36,237 bases of DNA from JAGVJT01 sp964513205 (GTDB lineage Bacteria; Pseudomonadota; Gammaproteobacteria; Legionellales; Legionellaceae): the NCBI GenBank assembly GCA_964513205.1, contig CAZELP010000018.1:1-36237 (forward strand), given 5' to 3'. Each line of letters begins with the position of its first letter. Position 1 is the first letter of the stretch. Positions 1 to 7,849 of this stretch are shown piece after piece. Below the pieces are notes generated by a model. It saw only the letters and a list, made by a program, of their open reading frames with translations. It made no database searches and was not told where the DNA came from. The position numbers and the translations under genes were made by a program.

Positions 1-2
1 AT

Positions 3-239
3 TTGTATAAGAGGGTCTCTAGCCTCTCTATAGAAAATGCGCTTCAATATTGGACTCGTTTGATTAGCATAAAAGAGCAAGCGAAAAATATTGATAACAA
101 CGGTCCAACAAACGCCGCAGAATCTACTCTTGCTCTCAGAAAAAAAATTACAAAAGTAAAAAAAGACGCAGAAGAAATAGAAATGCCAACGATTCAAAAT
201 GACAATACTTCAAATAGCAGTAAGCTTAATAATAAATGA
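3..239 (+). CDS. C-terminal end of an unknown protein, cut by the window start
   Basis: An open frame enters from the left edge and stops at TGA 237-239, giving 78 visible residues. The first in-frame codon in the window is TTG, with no ribosome site, so the true start is very likely upstream. The visible part is polar and Lys/Glu-rich, with a predicted helical stretch (ALRKKITKVKKDAEEIE, about residues 45-61) and an Asn/Ser-rich tail. There is no membrane segment and no domain I recognise. It converges on the next gene and shares a hairpin with it. Its composition resembles the other accessory proteins at this end of the window, but no function can be given. Confidence 0.5.
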   Translation: MYKRVSSLSIENALQYWTRLISIKEQAKNIDNNGPTNAAESTLALRKKITKVKKDAEEIEMPTIQNDNTSNSSKLNNK

Positions 240-258
240 TGGGCCGAAACCCATCATT
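235..258. terminator. Hairpin between convergent genes, possible bidirectional terminator
   Basis: AATGATGGG, a 6-base loop, then CCCATCATT form a perfect 9-bp stem. It overlaps the TGA stop of the plus-strand gene and lies 7 bases from the stop of the minus-strand gene. On the minus strand it is followed by the T-rich stretch TATTATT. On the plus strand the tail has no real T run, so termination is more credible leftward. Confidence 0.5.
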
Positions 259-264
259 CGTACT

Positions 265-738
265 TTAAAGAGTCGGAGTAACAGCAGCAGCTGATATTTC
301 ATCATTGTCTACAGCAGGTTTTTCCACTTTAGGTTTATGATTTTTGCTATTCATTTTAGCACCCGCTGTTTGAGTGCTCGCCTCTGCAAAAGACTTAACT
401 GGATGACTATTTAATGTTGTTTGAACTCGACTAGTTGAGCTTGGAGTCTGCTCATCAGATTTTCTTGCATCACTTGAAACATGCGATTCTGCAGCAACAT
501 CTGGCGAACTTTTAAACATATCTGAAAGAAAATCAACCACTCTATGTGCCGCCTGAAAGACAATTGAACCGACTATTGCTGCAACAAAGCCATAAAGCAA
601 GGCAGGTAAAATAGGGAATGAGAAAAATACACACGAGACAATGCCAATTGCTAAGATTGTTGAGCGAAATACTGAGTGTATGGTATCTAATAAGTTATGA
701 GCAAAGTTTTTTAATCCACGACCAATAGTTTGAAGCAT
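265..738 (-). CDS. Small membrane-hairpin protein with Ser/Thr-rich tail, unknown
   Basis: 157 residues starting at ATG 738, with GGAG 6 bases upstream and a good promoter at 772-800. Residues 1-23 are amphipathic. Residues 24-64 form a long hydrophobic region that can make two membrane segments with a short turn (FPILPALL). Residues 75-157 are hydrophilic, Ser/Thr/Lys-rich and probably disordered. There is no signal-peptide cleavage site and no recognised domain. A hydrophobic hairpin with a polar tail resembles proteins that insert into host vacuole membranes, but that is only an architectural analogy. It has its own promoter and is not obviously co-transcribed with the gene upstream. Confidence 0.7.
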   Translation of the reverse strand: MLQTIGRGLKNFAHNLLDTIHSVFRSTILAIGIVSCVFFSFPILPALLYGFVAAIVGSIVFQAAHRVVDFLSDMFKSSPDVAAESHVSSDARKSDEQTPSSTSRVQTTLNSHPVKSFAEASTQTAGAKMNSKNHKPKVEKPAVDNDEISAAAVTPTL

Positions 739-771
739 ATAAATCTCCGTTAACGTTTAAAAAGCGAACGG

Positions 772-800
772 ATTGTACCATGTGTTGCATAAAATACCAA
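772..800 (-). promoter_or_regulatory. Sigma70-type promoter of the membrane-hairpin gene
   Basis: Read on the minus strand: -35 TTGGTA (795-800), a 17-base spacer, then -10 TACAAT (772-777). It lies about 35 bases before the ATG at 738, which has a GGAG ribosome site. The -10 matches 5 of 6 consensus bases and the -35 matches 4 of 6. Confidence 0.55.
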
Positions 801-883
801 TAAGATTTATAAAAAACCTATAAAATGCCAGAGCTCTATTGCAGTATAATGATCACGCGCACAAAACAGACTGCTTGTTCTTA

Positions 884-2509
884 TTAAGTCACTTTACCTG
901 GTGTGATTTTTTTATCATCCAATTGTTGTTCACTCACAACTGGAGTTTCTCTAAATGCATCTATTGCTCTTTTCAATTCATGTGTTTTCTGAATAGACTC
1001 TGTAGGGCTAATATCAGGCTTTCCAATGATAACGCTTAACGCCCCGCGGATATAATGCCAAAGCTTAGAAAAAAGATTGCGATGGTCTTTTAGCGCGCTT
1101 TTTTCGGCATTTTCAATCAAGTTATTGCATTTATCGACAAAATCATTCAAATTTGGCGAATCACTTACGGCCAAATCCTTTATCGCTGCAATTAAGCCAT
1201 CATGCAAGTCCATAGCAGCTTGTTGTGCTTCAATGTGCCCACTACGGCCTAATTTTTCGGCTTTATTCTCAATTTGCTCTAGGCAATGAATAAGAGTTGA
1301 TCGATGTTCCTCGAAAAACTCATTAAGCATTGCATTAACATCTAAAAACTCAGAAAACCCCTCTAATTTAAAAGTTTCCAGCGAAACATCTTGATCATTT
1401 TTTAGTTTTAATCCACTTGACTCTTCTACACAACTTTTACAATCTTTAATAAAATTTTCCCAAGATCTTCGTGGATTTTTTAACGACTCTATGTTTTGAG
1501 ATAACTCCGTGTAACGAGACCGAACAAAATCTGCTGCATGGGTATGTCCTTCTTCACGTAATGCTTTTTCTTTTTTCCGCATCGTCTCAATATAGGGTTG
1601 AAACTCTTTCTGCATGATTGAATACAACTGATTGGCTTTCTTTTCAGATAACTTACGGCTAATCAGTTGCGCCGATTTTTCTAAACGACCACTTGTTGAT
1701 AGTTTGTCTATTTCGGATTTAATTTCGCTAAGCTGTGAATGCAGTTGCGTCTGGATGCTCGCATACAATGGGGATTTCATTTCTTTAGAGATATCGTCAC
1801 ATTCTTTCAACAATTTTGCATGCAACTTTCCAATTCCCTCTGGATGAGCCTCTAGATATCCAAATTTTGACAACTCACCAACTTTATCTTTAAGACTTTG
1901 AATTTTGTCACCCAAAATTTTAGTTTTGTAATAAAGACCTTCCTGAAGCGCAGCCTCACTCCAAATTTGATTTTGAATCTCTTCTGAATCTCGAACATCT
2001 TTAGCAGAATATTGCTCAATGATGGATTGAGATTTTATTTTATCTAAAAGTATTGCGCCTAGAATATCAACATGAGCTTGCGTCATCTTTACATCATGTT
2101 CCATCAACCCCTGACAAAGAAAGCTTTTCATGTTTTTCACCGCATCACAGTCAAGAGTGGTTATATACCCTTGGATGGCATCATACAACGATTTCGTTGG
2201 ATTCTTTACTTTTTGTTCATCTAAAAAATTGCGTAAAACAGCCCCTCTAAACTCGCCATTAGAACTGGAACGATTCGAAAATTTTATCGACTGTTCACCA
2301 TTTGAGATGACAAAAAAACGATCGTCTTCTGTCATATTTTCATATTCTTTGAGCTGAGACAATTGAGTATTTTTCAAAAATTTTAATGTATCATCCGGAA
2401 TGATTCGATCTTTAATATCGAACAAAGTATCCGCGTAATCCTCTACCTTATTAAACAGGACCTCAATGACCGTCGATTTGATTTTATTAAAATTATCATT
2501 CTCATTCAT
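884..2509 (-). CDS. Long coiled-coil protein, unknown, effector-like
   Basis: 541 residues from ATG 2509, which has GGAG 9 bases upstream. The frame is open to a TTG at 2548, but that codon lies upstream of a perfect -10 box, so the ATG start is preferred. The protein is highly charged and almost entirely helical. Heptad-like Leu/Ile spacing recurs from roughly residue 170 to 330 and again near 390-460. The only hydrophobic stretch is short and near the C-terminus (ALSVIIGKP, about residue 490). There is no signal peptide and no catalytic motif I recognise. A long coiled-coil cytosolic protein with a polar C-terminal tail fits the general build of type IV secreted effectors, but nothing proves secretion. 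Confidence 0.75.
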   Translation of the reverse strand: MNENDNFNKIKSTVIEVLFNKVEDYADTLFDIKDRIIPDDTLKFLKNTQLSQLKEYENMTEDDRFFVISNGEQSIKFSNRSSSNGEFRGAVLRNFLDEQKVKNPTKSLYDAIQGYITTLDCDAVKNMKSFLCQGLMEHDVKMTQAHVDILGAILLDKIKSQSIIEQYSAKDVRDSEEIQNQIWSEAALQEGLYYKTKILGDKIQSLKDKVGELSKFGYLEAHPEGIGKLHAKLLKECDDISKEMKSPLYASIQTQLHSQLSEIKSEIDKLSTSGRLEKSAQLISRKLSEKKANQLYSIMQKEFQPYIETMRKKEKALREEGHTHAADFVRSRYTELSQNIESLKNPRRSWENFIKDCKSCVEESSGLKLKNDQDVSLETFKLEGFSEFLDVNAMLNEFFEEHRSTLIHCLEQIENKAEKLGRSGHIEAQQAAMDLHDGLIAAIKDLAVSDSPNLNDFVDKCNNLIENAEKSALKDHRNLFSKLWHYIRGALSVIIGKPDISPTESIQKTHELKRAIDAFRETPVVSEQQLDDKKITPGKVT

Positions 2510-2536
2510 AAGAACAATCTCCAATTCATTAGCTTT

Positions 2537-2542
2537 ATTATA
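2537..2542 (-). promoter_or_regulatory. -10 box of the coiled-coil gene
   Basis: Perfect TATAAT on the minus strand, 27 bases upstream of the ATG at 2509. No convincing -35 is seen at 16-18 bases. The position supports the ATG start over the more distant TTG. Confidence 0.4.
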
Positions 2543-2653
2543 GTGCAAATTACAGTTTTTTTGTTCTTGTTATGGTAAAAAATAAAGAGTAAGTGTGTAA
2601 AAGGAGCAATTTGGCCTTACCAGATGTCGCATATAAGACTGCAGACTTAACCT

Positions 2654-2677
2654 GTTTAATCAGACTCGCGATTAAAC
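2654..2677. other. Perfect 8-bp inverted repeat downstream of the repeat-protein gene
   Basis: GTTTAATC, an 8-base spacer, then GATTAAAC. It lies 47 bases past the stop of the minus-strand repeat protein and upstream of the coiled-coil gene. No T run follows on the minus strand, so it is a weak terminator at best. It could equally be an operator. The rest of 2543-2724 shows nothing else I can support. Confidence 0.3.
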
Positions 2678-2724
2678 TTTGACAATACGCTCGAGTCCAT
2701 GTCAGACCTATCAAAAAAGGATTA

Positions 2725-3777
2725 TCAAGATTTATTATGAGAATAATGAGGAGACGCCCCTGAAGTTTTTTTATTCTCTGCATCTTTTTGAGCTATCAAC
2801 GCTTGGACAATTCGAGCTGTGTTGGTGTCCCTTGATAAAGGATTGCGAGATTTTTTGCAAATAGATAATAAATTGCTTAGATCATCCGGTTTTTTGCGTA
2901 TTTCCTGAATGATCTCAAACGCTTTATTGAATTTTTTTGAATCAGAAGGATCATTTAATAAGTGCTTCTTGATATATTCTCCAAGAGTTATTTTTTTTGT
3001 TGAGAAAAATGATGACGTGAGTTTGATATTAACAGGGGTGTTTAAAATACTGTCTTTATTTTTATCGTTAAGTGTTTGTTGCATCATAACCGCCTTTACA
3101 ATACGTGCCGTATTGGTGTCTTTTGATAAGCCATTGCGAGGTTCTTCACAGATAGACAATAGATGACTCAAATCATTCGGTTGTTTTTGTATTTTCTCAA
3201 TGATACTAAATGCTTTATTAATTTTTTTTGAATCAGATAGGTCACTTAATAAGTTGGTCTCAATATATTGTGCTAATGTTATGTTTTTTGTAGGAAAAAA
3301 TGATGAAGTGAGCGTGACATTGACTTTTTGTTTTAAAATACTGTCGTTCGATTTGTCAGAATTAAGTGCTTTTTGTATGAAGAACGCTTTCACCATCGAT
3401 TTTATTCCACTCAATCTCAATGAGTCCGGACAAGCATCCAATATTGCAAGGCAGTCATCTGGGTGAGTTTCAATGGCATTGATGATTCTCTCTGCGAAAT
3501 TAATCTCCATCGACCTGATAATAGGATAAACATTCAAAATGCTATAAAATGCCAAAGGATTGCACTCGAATAACTCTTGAGGATCGTACAACAATTTATC
3601 AAGAATCCAGGCTCCAAGAGATTTATGACGATTGACCCGTGTAGACAATATAGGATTTTTATCTTGCATCATTGTCTGAATTTTTTCCCTGAGTAACGTA
3701 GACTTCACCTCAAGTTCCGCCCAACTTATATTGTTTTGAGCATCAATCCCATTTACCTGTTCCAATGGCTTATTCAC
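2725..3777 (-). CDS. Helical protein with three ~97-residue tandem repeats, unknown
   Basis: 350 residues from GTG 3777, with GGAG 8 bases upstream. The ATG just before it is out of frame and hits TGA at once. The protein is built of repeats: one divergent copy (about residues 41-136) and two close copies starting at NDSIL (144) and KDSIL (241), exactly 97 residues apart. Conserved blocks in the two close copies are LTSSFF, NKAF-IIE/Q-I, DLS-LLSIC and SKDTNTARIV / SRDTNTARIV. Each unit looks like several short helices. A polar tail (331-350) follows. There is no signal peptide, membrane segment or enzyme motif. Tandem helical repeats usually serve protein binding, and in intracellular bacteria such proteins are often effectors; that is inference. 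It is divergent from the DotI-like gene. Confidence 0.75.
   Translation of the reverse strand: MNKPLEQVNGIDAQNNISWAELEVKSTLLREKIQTMMQDKNPILSTRVNRHKSLGAWILDKLLYDPQELFECNPLAFYSILNVYPIIRSMEINFAERIINAIETHPDDCLAILDACPDSLRLSGIKSMVKAFFIQKALNSDKSNDSILKQKVNVTLTSSFFPTKNITLAQYIETNLLSDLSDSKKINKAFSIIEKIQKQPNDLSHLLSICEEPRNGLSKDTNTARIVKAVMMQQTLNDKNKDSILNTPVNIKLTSSFFSTKKITLGEYIKKHLLNDPSDSKKFNKAFEIIQEIRKKPDDLSNLLSICKKSRNPLSRDTNTARIVQALIAQKDAENKKTSGASPHYSHNKS
2785..3348 (-). repeat. Two in-frame tandem copies of a 291-bp unit
   Basis: The segments encoding residues 144-240 and 241-331 of the repeat protein align with a constant 291-base offset. Protein identity is high, e.g. DTNTARIV in both and LTSSFFPTKNITL against LTSSFFSTKKITL. 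An older copy precedes them. This is an internal gene duplication, not a mobile element. Confidence 0.7.
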
Positions 3778-3889
3778 ATCATTTCTCCGCGTATATTTTC
3801 GATTTAAACAAGATCTTTATCGAATATAATCAAACAGCATTGTATATTATATATACTTTAAGATTACAATTAATTCAAACACGCCTTTA

Positions 3890-3919
3890 ATGACAAAATT
3901 TTTATCATACACAGAGAAT
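3890..3919 (+). promoter_or_regulatory. Candidate promoter of the DotI-like gene
   Basis: ATGACA (3890-3895), an 18-base spacer, then GAGAAT (3914-3919), about 70 bases before the preferred ATG at 3991. The -35 matches 5 of 6 consensus bases and the -10 matches 4 of 6. The whole 3778-3960 region is very AT-rich and could also hold the promoter of the divergent repeat-protein gene. Confidence 0.35.
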
Positions 3920-3990
3920 AAGAATTTGAACCTGTTGAAAATCAAGGCAAGACATGGCACATTATGAGTAAACTTGTCACGGAGACTTTC

Positions 3991-4536
3991 ATGCGTTTTG
4001 GATTTATTTTATGCTCGACATTGCTTTTTCCTCTGGCCTCATTTGCAGAGGAAACCTCAGCACCACCCACATCTTCTGTCTTACCAACAATTGACTGCCA
4101 TTATCAGTTTGCAAAAGATCTGACGACCATCGAACCCACTGTTGTAGAAACATGGGCAAAAAATGCCGCGATACAACTGTTCACGTTCAACAATACACAA
4201 CTCACAGAACAACTGAAAGAACTCAAATTTTGCTTCACCGACCAAGGTTGGCAAGGGTTTAACACCGCCTTTGAGAAATCAGGTAATCTGGATGCCATCA
4301 AAACAAGACAACTCTCTGTTTCGGCAACTCAAGAAGGCCAAATCACAATGGAAGCCAGCAAAGATAATCAATGGAAGATCAACGTTCCTCTCCATGTCAT
4401 CTACAAAAATAAAGACAATAAGATTGATCAGATGCTCGCAGTCAGTCTGCTGATTACACGAAAGCCTTCGGGTGATCTCGGTATTTTGCAGATCATTGCA
4501 AGCCCGCAGAAAAATGCGTCACAGCCCAAATCTTAA
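3991..4536 (+). CDS. DotI/IcmL-like periplasmic protein (type IVB secretion family)
   Basis: 181 residues from ATG 3991, preceded by GGAG at 8 bases. An in-frame ATG at 3964 lacks a ribosome site and would bury the signal peptide. Residues 1-19 are a classic signal peptide ending ASFA before EE. Residues ~45-172 fit the DotI/IcmL domain: an AA-LFTFN-L-QL segment, CFTDQGWQGF (usually YFT-GW-F), SGNLDAI, LSVSA, then W-INVPLHVIY, VSLLITR and GILQIIAS. True DotI is anchored by a transmembrane helix in the inner membrane next to the Dot/Icm core. This copy has a cleavable-looking signal instead and no dot/icm neighbours, so it is probably one of the paralogues that Legionella-type genomes carry. 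Its exact job is unknown. It overlaps the convergent gene by TTAA. Confidence 0.75.
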   Translation: MRFGFILCSTLLFPLASFAEETSAPPTSSVLPTIDCHYQFAKDLTTIEPTVVETWAKNAAIQLFTFNNTQLTEQLKELKFCFTDQGWQGFNTAFEKSGNLDAIKTRQLSVSATQEGQITMEASKDNQWKINVPLHVIYKNKDNKIDQMLAVSLLITRKPSGDLGILQIIASPQKNASQPKS

Positions 4537-4943
4537 GCCACCCACAATAAAAGAAAAAACAACCACAAGAATGCATATAAAATGGTAATCTTGTGGTTGT
4601 TTTTTTGGACAGAAAAACGGTTTGCCCCAAGCCACACGGCCCAAACCAAAAATGCAGAGACCCCAAACAAAAATAAAAATTGAGACAATACGGCAGCCCA
4701 GGCTGTGTACGGAAAACAGCGCTCAAAGAAAACCAGCATCACGGCATGCAAACACTCCTGCCACCATGCCAAAGTGCCAGAAAAGGTGTCATAAGAACGC
4801 TCTACCATCACCTCTACTATCGCCAAAGGCGCAAGCATTCTGACCCAACGATATGAAAAAACTCGACGAAATAAACTTGCAAACTCATCCTGAAAAAAAG
4901 CAACAATTGCAGCTAAAATCACAAGAAAAGGAAGTAAACTCAT
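4533..4943 (-). CDS. Small polytopic membrane protein, unknown, with a terminator inside its 3' end
   Basis: 136 residues with three or four hydrophobic segments (about 3-17, 36-46 plus 62-73, 82-107, 119-136) separated by basic loops. I recognise no family. The ATG at 4943 shares one base with the ridA stop (TAATG), so it should be translationally coupled as the last gene of gmk-rpoZ-spoT-ridA. Its stop overlaps that of the convergent DotI-like gene by TTAA. A strong terminator-like hairpin with T runs on both strands covers codons 114-130, before the stop codon. The last membrane segment is therefore written by the hairpin itself. If the hairpin works leftward, most mRNA would lack a stop codon. 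Confidence 0.65.
   Translation of the reverse strand: MSLLPFLVILAAIVAFFQDEFASLFRRVFSYRWVRMLAPLAIVEVMVERSYDTFSGTLAWWQECLHAVMLVFFERCFPYTAWAAVLSQFLFLFGVSAFLVWAVWLGANRFSVQKNNHKITILYAFLWLFFLLLWVA
4554..4605. terminator. Strong bidirectional Rho-independent terminator
   Basis: Left arm AAAAAACAACCACAAGA (4554-4570), an 18-base loop, then right arm TCTTGTGGTTGTTTTTT (4589-4605). The inner 11 bp form a GC-containing stem and the outer A/T tract gives a T run in each direction. It ends the DotI-like transcript 18 bases after its stop. For the minus-strand gene it lies inside the coding region, about 20 bases before the stop codon. Confidence 0.85.
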
Positions 4944-5326
4944 TACACAACCCCTTTGACTAAAATTCCATCGATTTCAATCAAAGCCCCTTTGGGTAAT
5001 TCGCGTACGCCAAGAGCGACTCTCGCAGGAAATGGAGCTTGAAAATATTCAGACATAATGTCATTGACCAAAGGGAAATGAACCAGATCCGTCAGATAAA
5101 CAGTCAACTTAACCATTTGAGATAGCGTTGCGCCACAGGCGTCTACAACGGCTGAAATATTCTTAAAAACCTGATGAATTTGATCGGCGATATGCTCACT
5201 GCACAACATCATGGTCTCAGGGTGCAGCGGTATTTGACCTGACAAATAAACAGTTTCTCCCACTTGTATGGCTTGGCTGTATGGACCAATTGCACGAGGG
5301 GCCTTTTCCGTATGGATCACGTTCAT
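4943..5326 (-). CDS. ridA: RidA family enamine/imine deaminase
   Basis: 127 residues, the family's usual size. RidA hydrolyses reactive enamine/imine intermediates (such as 2-aminoacrylate) released by PLP enzymes, protecting them from damage; it is a cytosolic trimer. Visible motifs are GPYSQAI (14-20), YLSGQIPL (27-34), the FPARVALGVRELPKGALIEID block with the substrate-binding Arg at 102 and Glu at 117, and VKLTVYLTD. The start overlaps the spoT stop by ATGA, and its stop shares one base with the next ATG, so it sits inside a coupled operon. A ridA/yjgF gene after spoT is a known arrangement in gammaproteobacteria. Confidence 0.93.
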   Translation of the reverse strand: MNVIHTEKAPRAIGPYSQAIQVGETVYLSGQIPLHPETMMLCSEHIADQIHQVFKNISAVVDACGATLSQMVKLTVYLTDLVHFPLVNDIMSEYFQAPFPARVALGVRELPKGALIEIDGILVKGVV

Positions 5327-7455
5327 TTTAAATCACCTTTTTTTCGATATAATCTTAAGACCATCTTATTGGCACGCAAACGACGCATCACTCGAGCCAA
5401 ATGTTTGCGATTTAAAACACTAATGGAAAACGTAACTGCATTGTGACGACCGTCTCGTGGATCAACATTGATGTTTCCAATATTAGACTCTGTCTCCGCT
5501 ATAGCCGTAGCCATAGAGGCGAGAACGCCTCGTCGATTTTCAACCTCGACCGTAATATCCACCCAAAACTCACCCTCGACATCCTCATCCCAACGCATTG
5601 AAATAAACTGTTCAGGAGTATGATGACGTTGATGCGCTTGCTCACAATCACTCACATGAACCAAAATACCTCGTCCTTGCTGAAGTTTCCCAACAATGTT
5701 ATCTCCAGGAATCGGTTGGCAACATTCAGCAAAGTGCACCACCATCCCCTCCGTACCTTTAATGGCAAGCGGTTTGTGTGCATCTGTTTTTTCCAAAGCG
5801 CCTTCTTCTTGCACCGAAATGAGCCGTTTTGCGATCACCATCGGCATTTGATTTCCAATGCCAATCGCATACAAAAGTTCGTCTAAACTCTTGTAGTTTA
5901 AGTCTTGGAGCAATGCTCTCAATGACTCGTCCGGAATATCCTGATATTCAAATGCAAGCTCGGAAAAAGCCTGATCCAAAAGACGTTTACCCATCTGCAC
6001 AGACTCAGACAATTGCTGGCTTTTAAGGAAATTTCGAATATTTCCTCGCGCCTTCCCTGTGACAACAAAATTCAACCAACTGGGATTGGGGTGAGCACTT
6101 GGCGCTGTAATAATTTCAACGGTTTGCCCATTGAGCAGAGGTAGACTTAATGGAACCAATCGACGATTCACCTTTGCAGCCACACACCCGTTTCCAACAT
6201 CCGAATGAACAGCATAGGCAAAATCAACAGGAGTCGCTCCTTTAGGCAATTCCATGATATGCCCTTTGGGAGTAAACACGTAAACTTCGTCAGGAAACAA
6301 ATCAATTTTCACATTTTCGATAAACTCTAATGAATCTCGCGTGCTTTTTTGTAACTCAAGCAGCCGTTGCACCCACTCTCGCGCACGCAATTGGGCTTTA
6401 TTCACTTCAAATCCAGATTCAGAGGATTTATATAGCCAATGCGCCGCGACACCGTTTTCGGCCACTCTGTCCATGTCTTGTGTGCGAATTTGAACTTCTA
6501 AAGGAATACCATATGGCCCAAATAAAGTCGTGTGCAAAGACTGATAACCATTCACTTTGGGAATACCGATATAATCCTTAAAACGTTGAGGAACAGGCTT
6601 GTAGGTACGATGCAAGGCACCCAATACACGATAACACGTATCTAAGTCAGAAGTGATCACACGGAAGCCAAAAACATCGATAATTTCGGAAAAAGGGGCT
6701 TTCTTTTGACGCATTTTTCGATAAATTCCATACAGATGCTTCTGTCGACCATACACATGCAAATAAGGGATGTGAAGTGTGTCCATTGCCCGCTGAAGAT
6801 CCAATTCAATTTTTTGTGTCAGCTCGTGACGATTTCCTCTGGCTTTATCAATTGCTGATTTGATGGCACGATACCGCATGGGATAAAGTGCTTTGAATCC
6901 TAAATCTTCAAGACCAGTATAAATGGAGTGCATTCCCAAACGATTGGCAATCGGTGCATAAATTTCGAGAGTTTCTATGGCGATTCGTCGACGTTTATTC
7001 GCCGGCATGGCACCTAATGTTTGCATATTGTGCAATCTATCGGCCAACTTTACCATGATAACGCGAATATCTTTCACCATGGCTAACATCATCTTACGAA
7101 AATTTTCAGCTTGCGCTTCTGCATGCGTCTCGAATTTAATTTTCGTCAGTTTTGTCACACCCTCAACCAAAGTTGTGACATCCTCTCCAAATTGGCGCTT
7201 TAAATCATCGTGCGTAATGCTGGTATCTTCGAAGACATCATGCAACAAAGTCGCCATGATGGTTTGGTAATCCAAACGCATTTTAGAAAGAATAAGAGCA
7301 GCTTCAACAGGATGAGTGATATAAGGCTCGCCAGAACGACGCATCTGACCACGATGACCTTCTTCAGCAACTTGATAAGCCTGTCGGCATTTTTCAACTT
7401 GAGAACGGTCAAGATAACGCTCTAACTCATCTTGAAGCGGTTTGAAATAGCTCAC
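5323..7455 (-). CDS. spoT: Bifunctional (p)ppGpp synthetase/hydrolase SpoT
   Basis: 710 residues. Domains in order: HD hydrolase (YITHP with His48; LLHDVFED with HD 72-73), synthetase (about 235-345), TGS (about 384-444) and C-terminal ACT (about 631-705). The substrate loop reads RFKD (291-294), the RXKD form of bifunctional Rel/SpoT enzymes rather than the EXDD of RelA, so both making and degrading (p)ppGpp is expected. Start: an ATG at 7467 has no ribosome site, whereas GTG 7455 has GGAG 5 bases upstream and gives the same N-terminal length as E. coli SpoT, so I prefer GTG. It lies downstream of gmk and rpoZ as in many gammaproteobacteria and overlaps ridA by ATGA. The 7456-7604 spacer holds no clear promoter. 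Confidence 0.95.
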   Translation of the reverse strand: MSYFKPLQDELERYLDRSQVEKCRQAYQVAEEGHRGQMRRSGEPYITHPVEAALILSKMRLDYQTIMATLLHDVFEDTSITHDDLKRQFGEDVTTLVEGVTKLTKIKFETHAEAQAENFRKMMLAMVKDIRVIMVKLADRLHNMQTLGAMPANKRRRIAIETLEIYAPIANRLGMHSIYTGLEDLGFKALYPMRYRAIKSAIDKARGNRHELTQKIELDLQRAMDTLHIPYLHVYGRQKHLYGIYRKMRQKKAPFSEIIDVFGFRVITSDLDTCYRVLGALHRTYKPVPQRFKDYIGIPKVNGYQSLHTTLFGPYGIPLEVQIRTQDMDRVAENGVAAHWLYKSSESGFEVNKAQLRAREWVQRLLELQKSTRDSLEFIENVKIDLFPDEVYVFTPKGHIMELPKGATPVDFAYAVHSDVGNGCVAAKVNRRLVPLSLPLLNGQTVEIITAPSAHPNPSWLNFVVTGKARGNIRNFLKSQQLSESVQMGKRLLDQAFSELAFEYQDIPDESLRALLQDLNYKSLDELLYAIGIGNQMPMVIAKRLISVQEEGALEKTDAHKPLAIKGTEGMVVHFAECCQPIPGDNIVGKLQQGRGILVHVSDCEQAHQRHHTPEQFISMRWDEDVEGEFWVDITVEVENRRGVLASMATAIAETESNIGNINVDPRDGRHNAVTFSISVLNRKHLARVMRRLRANKMVLRLYRKKGDLK

Positions 7456-7604
7456 AGCATCTCCCATAACAGTGGGCTAAGGGTATCAACTGGCCTTGTA
7501 CACTAGAGACTGTTGACACGAATACTGACGATCGACTGATCGCGTATTAGGTCCGACAAAGCCGCTCATAAACGAACGACCCTGCCCCATGAATCCGATA
7601 CCGT

Positions 7605-7808
7605 TTAATCTTCCATAAGGATATCTGGACCAATGAAACCTTCTGCAATTTCCCGCAGCGCAACAACAGTTGGCTTATCGTTTTCCCATTCGACCATGGG
7701 TTGAGCACCTCTGATTGTAATCTCACGCGCACGCTTAGATGCGATCATGACCAATTCAAATCGATTTGCAACATGTTCCAAACAATCTTCGACTGTTACA
7801 CGAGCCAT
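7605..7808 (-). CDS. rpoZ: RNA polymerase omega subunit
   Basis: 67 residues, shorter than the ~90 of E. coli because the variable C-terminus is reduced. Omega binds the beta-prime subunit, helps polymerase assembly and forms part of a ppGpp-binding site. MARVTVEDCLE, NRFELVMIASKRARE and the PTVVALREIAEG block are diagnostic. ATG 7808 has GAGG 8 bases upstream; the frame reaches back to a TTG at 7814 that has no advantage. It sits 41 bases after gmk and before spoT, the conserved gmk-rpoZ-spoT order that links the polymerase subunit to ppGpp metabolism. Confidence 0.95.
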   Translation of the reverse strand: MARVTVEDCLEHVANRFELVMIASKRAREITIRGAQPMVEWENDKPTVVALREIAEGFIGPDILMED

Positions 7809-7849
7809 AAACAATTACCTCAACGACTAGTTTGATCTAAACGACTATT

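Noticed and set aside
845..850. TATAAT on the plus strand as a promoter
   Set aside because: No -35 at 16-18 bases and no plus-strand gene downstream; it would only drive antisense RNA into the coiled-coil gene.
2550..2783. Minus-strand frame overlapping the end of the repeat-protein gene
   Set aside because: Its composition is not protein-like, it has no ribosome site, and it mostly reads the intergenic region and the 3' end of a better-supported gene.
5323..7467. RelA rather than SpoT
   Set aside because: The HD residues are intact, the synthetase loop is RFKD, and the gene lies in gmk-rpoZ-spoT order, all of which fit the bifunctional enzyme.
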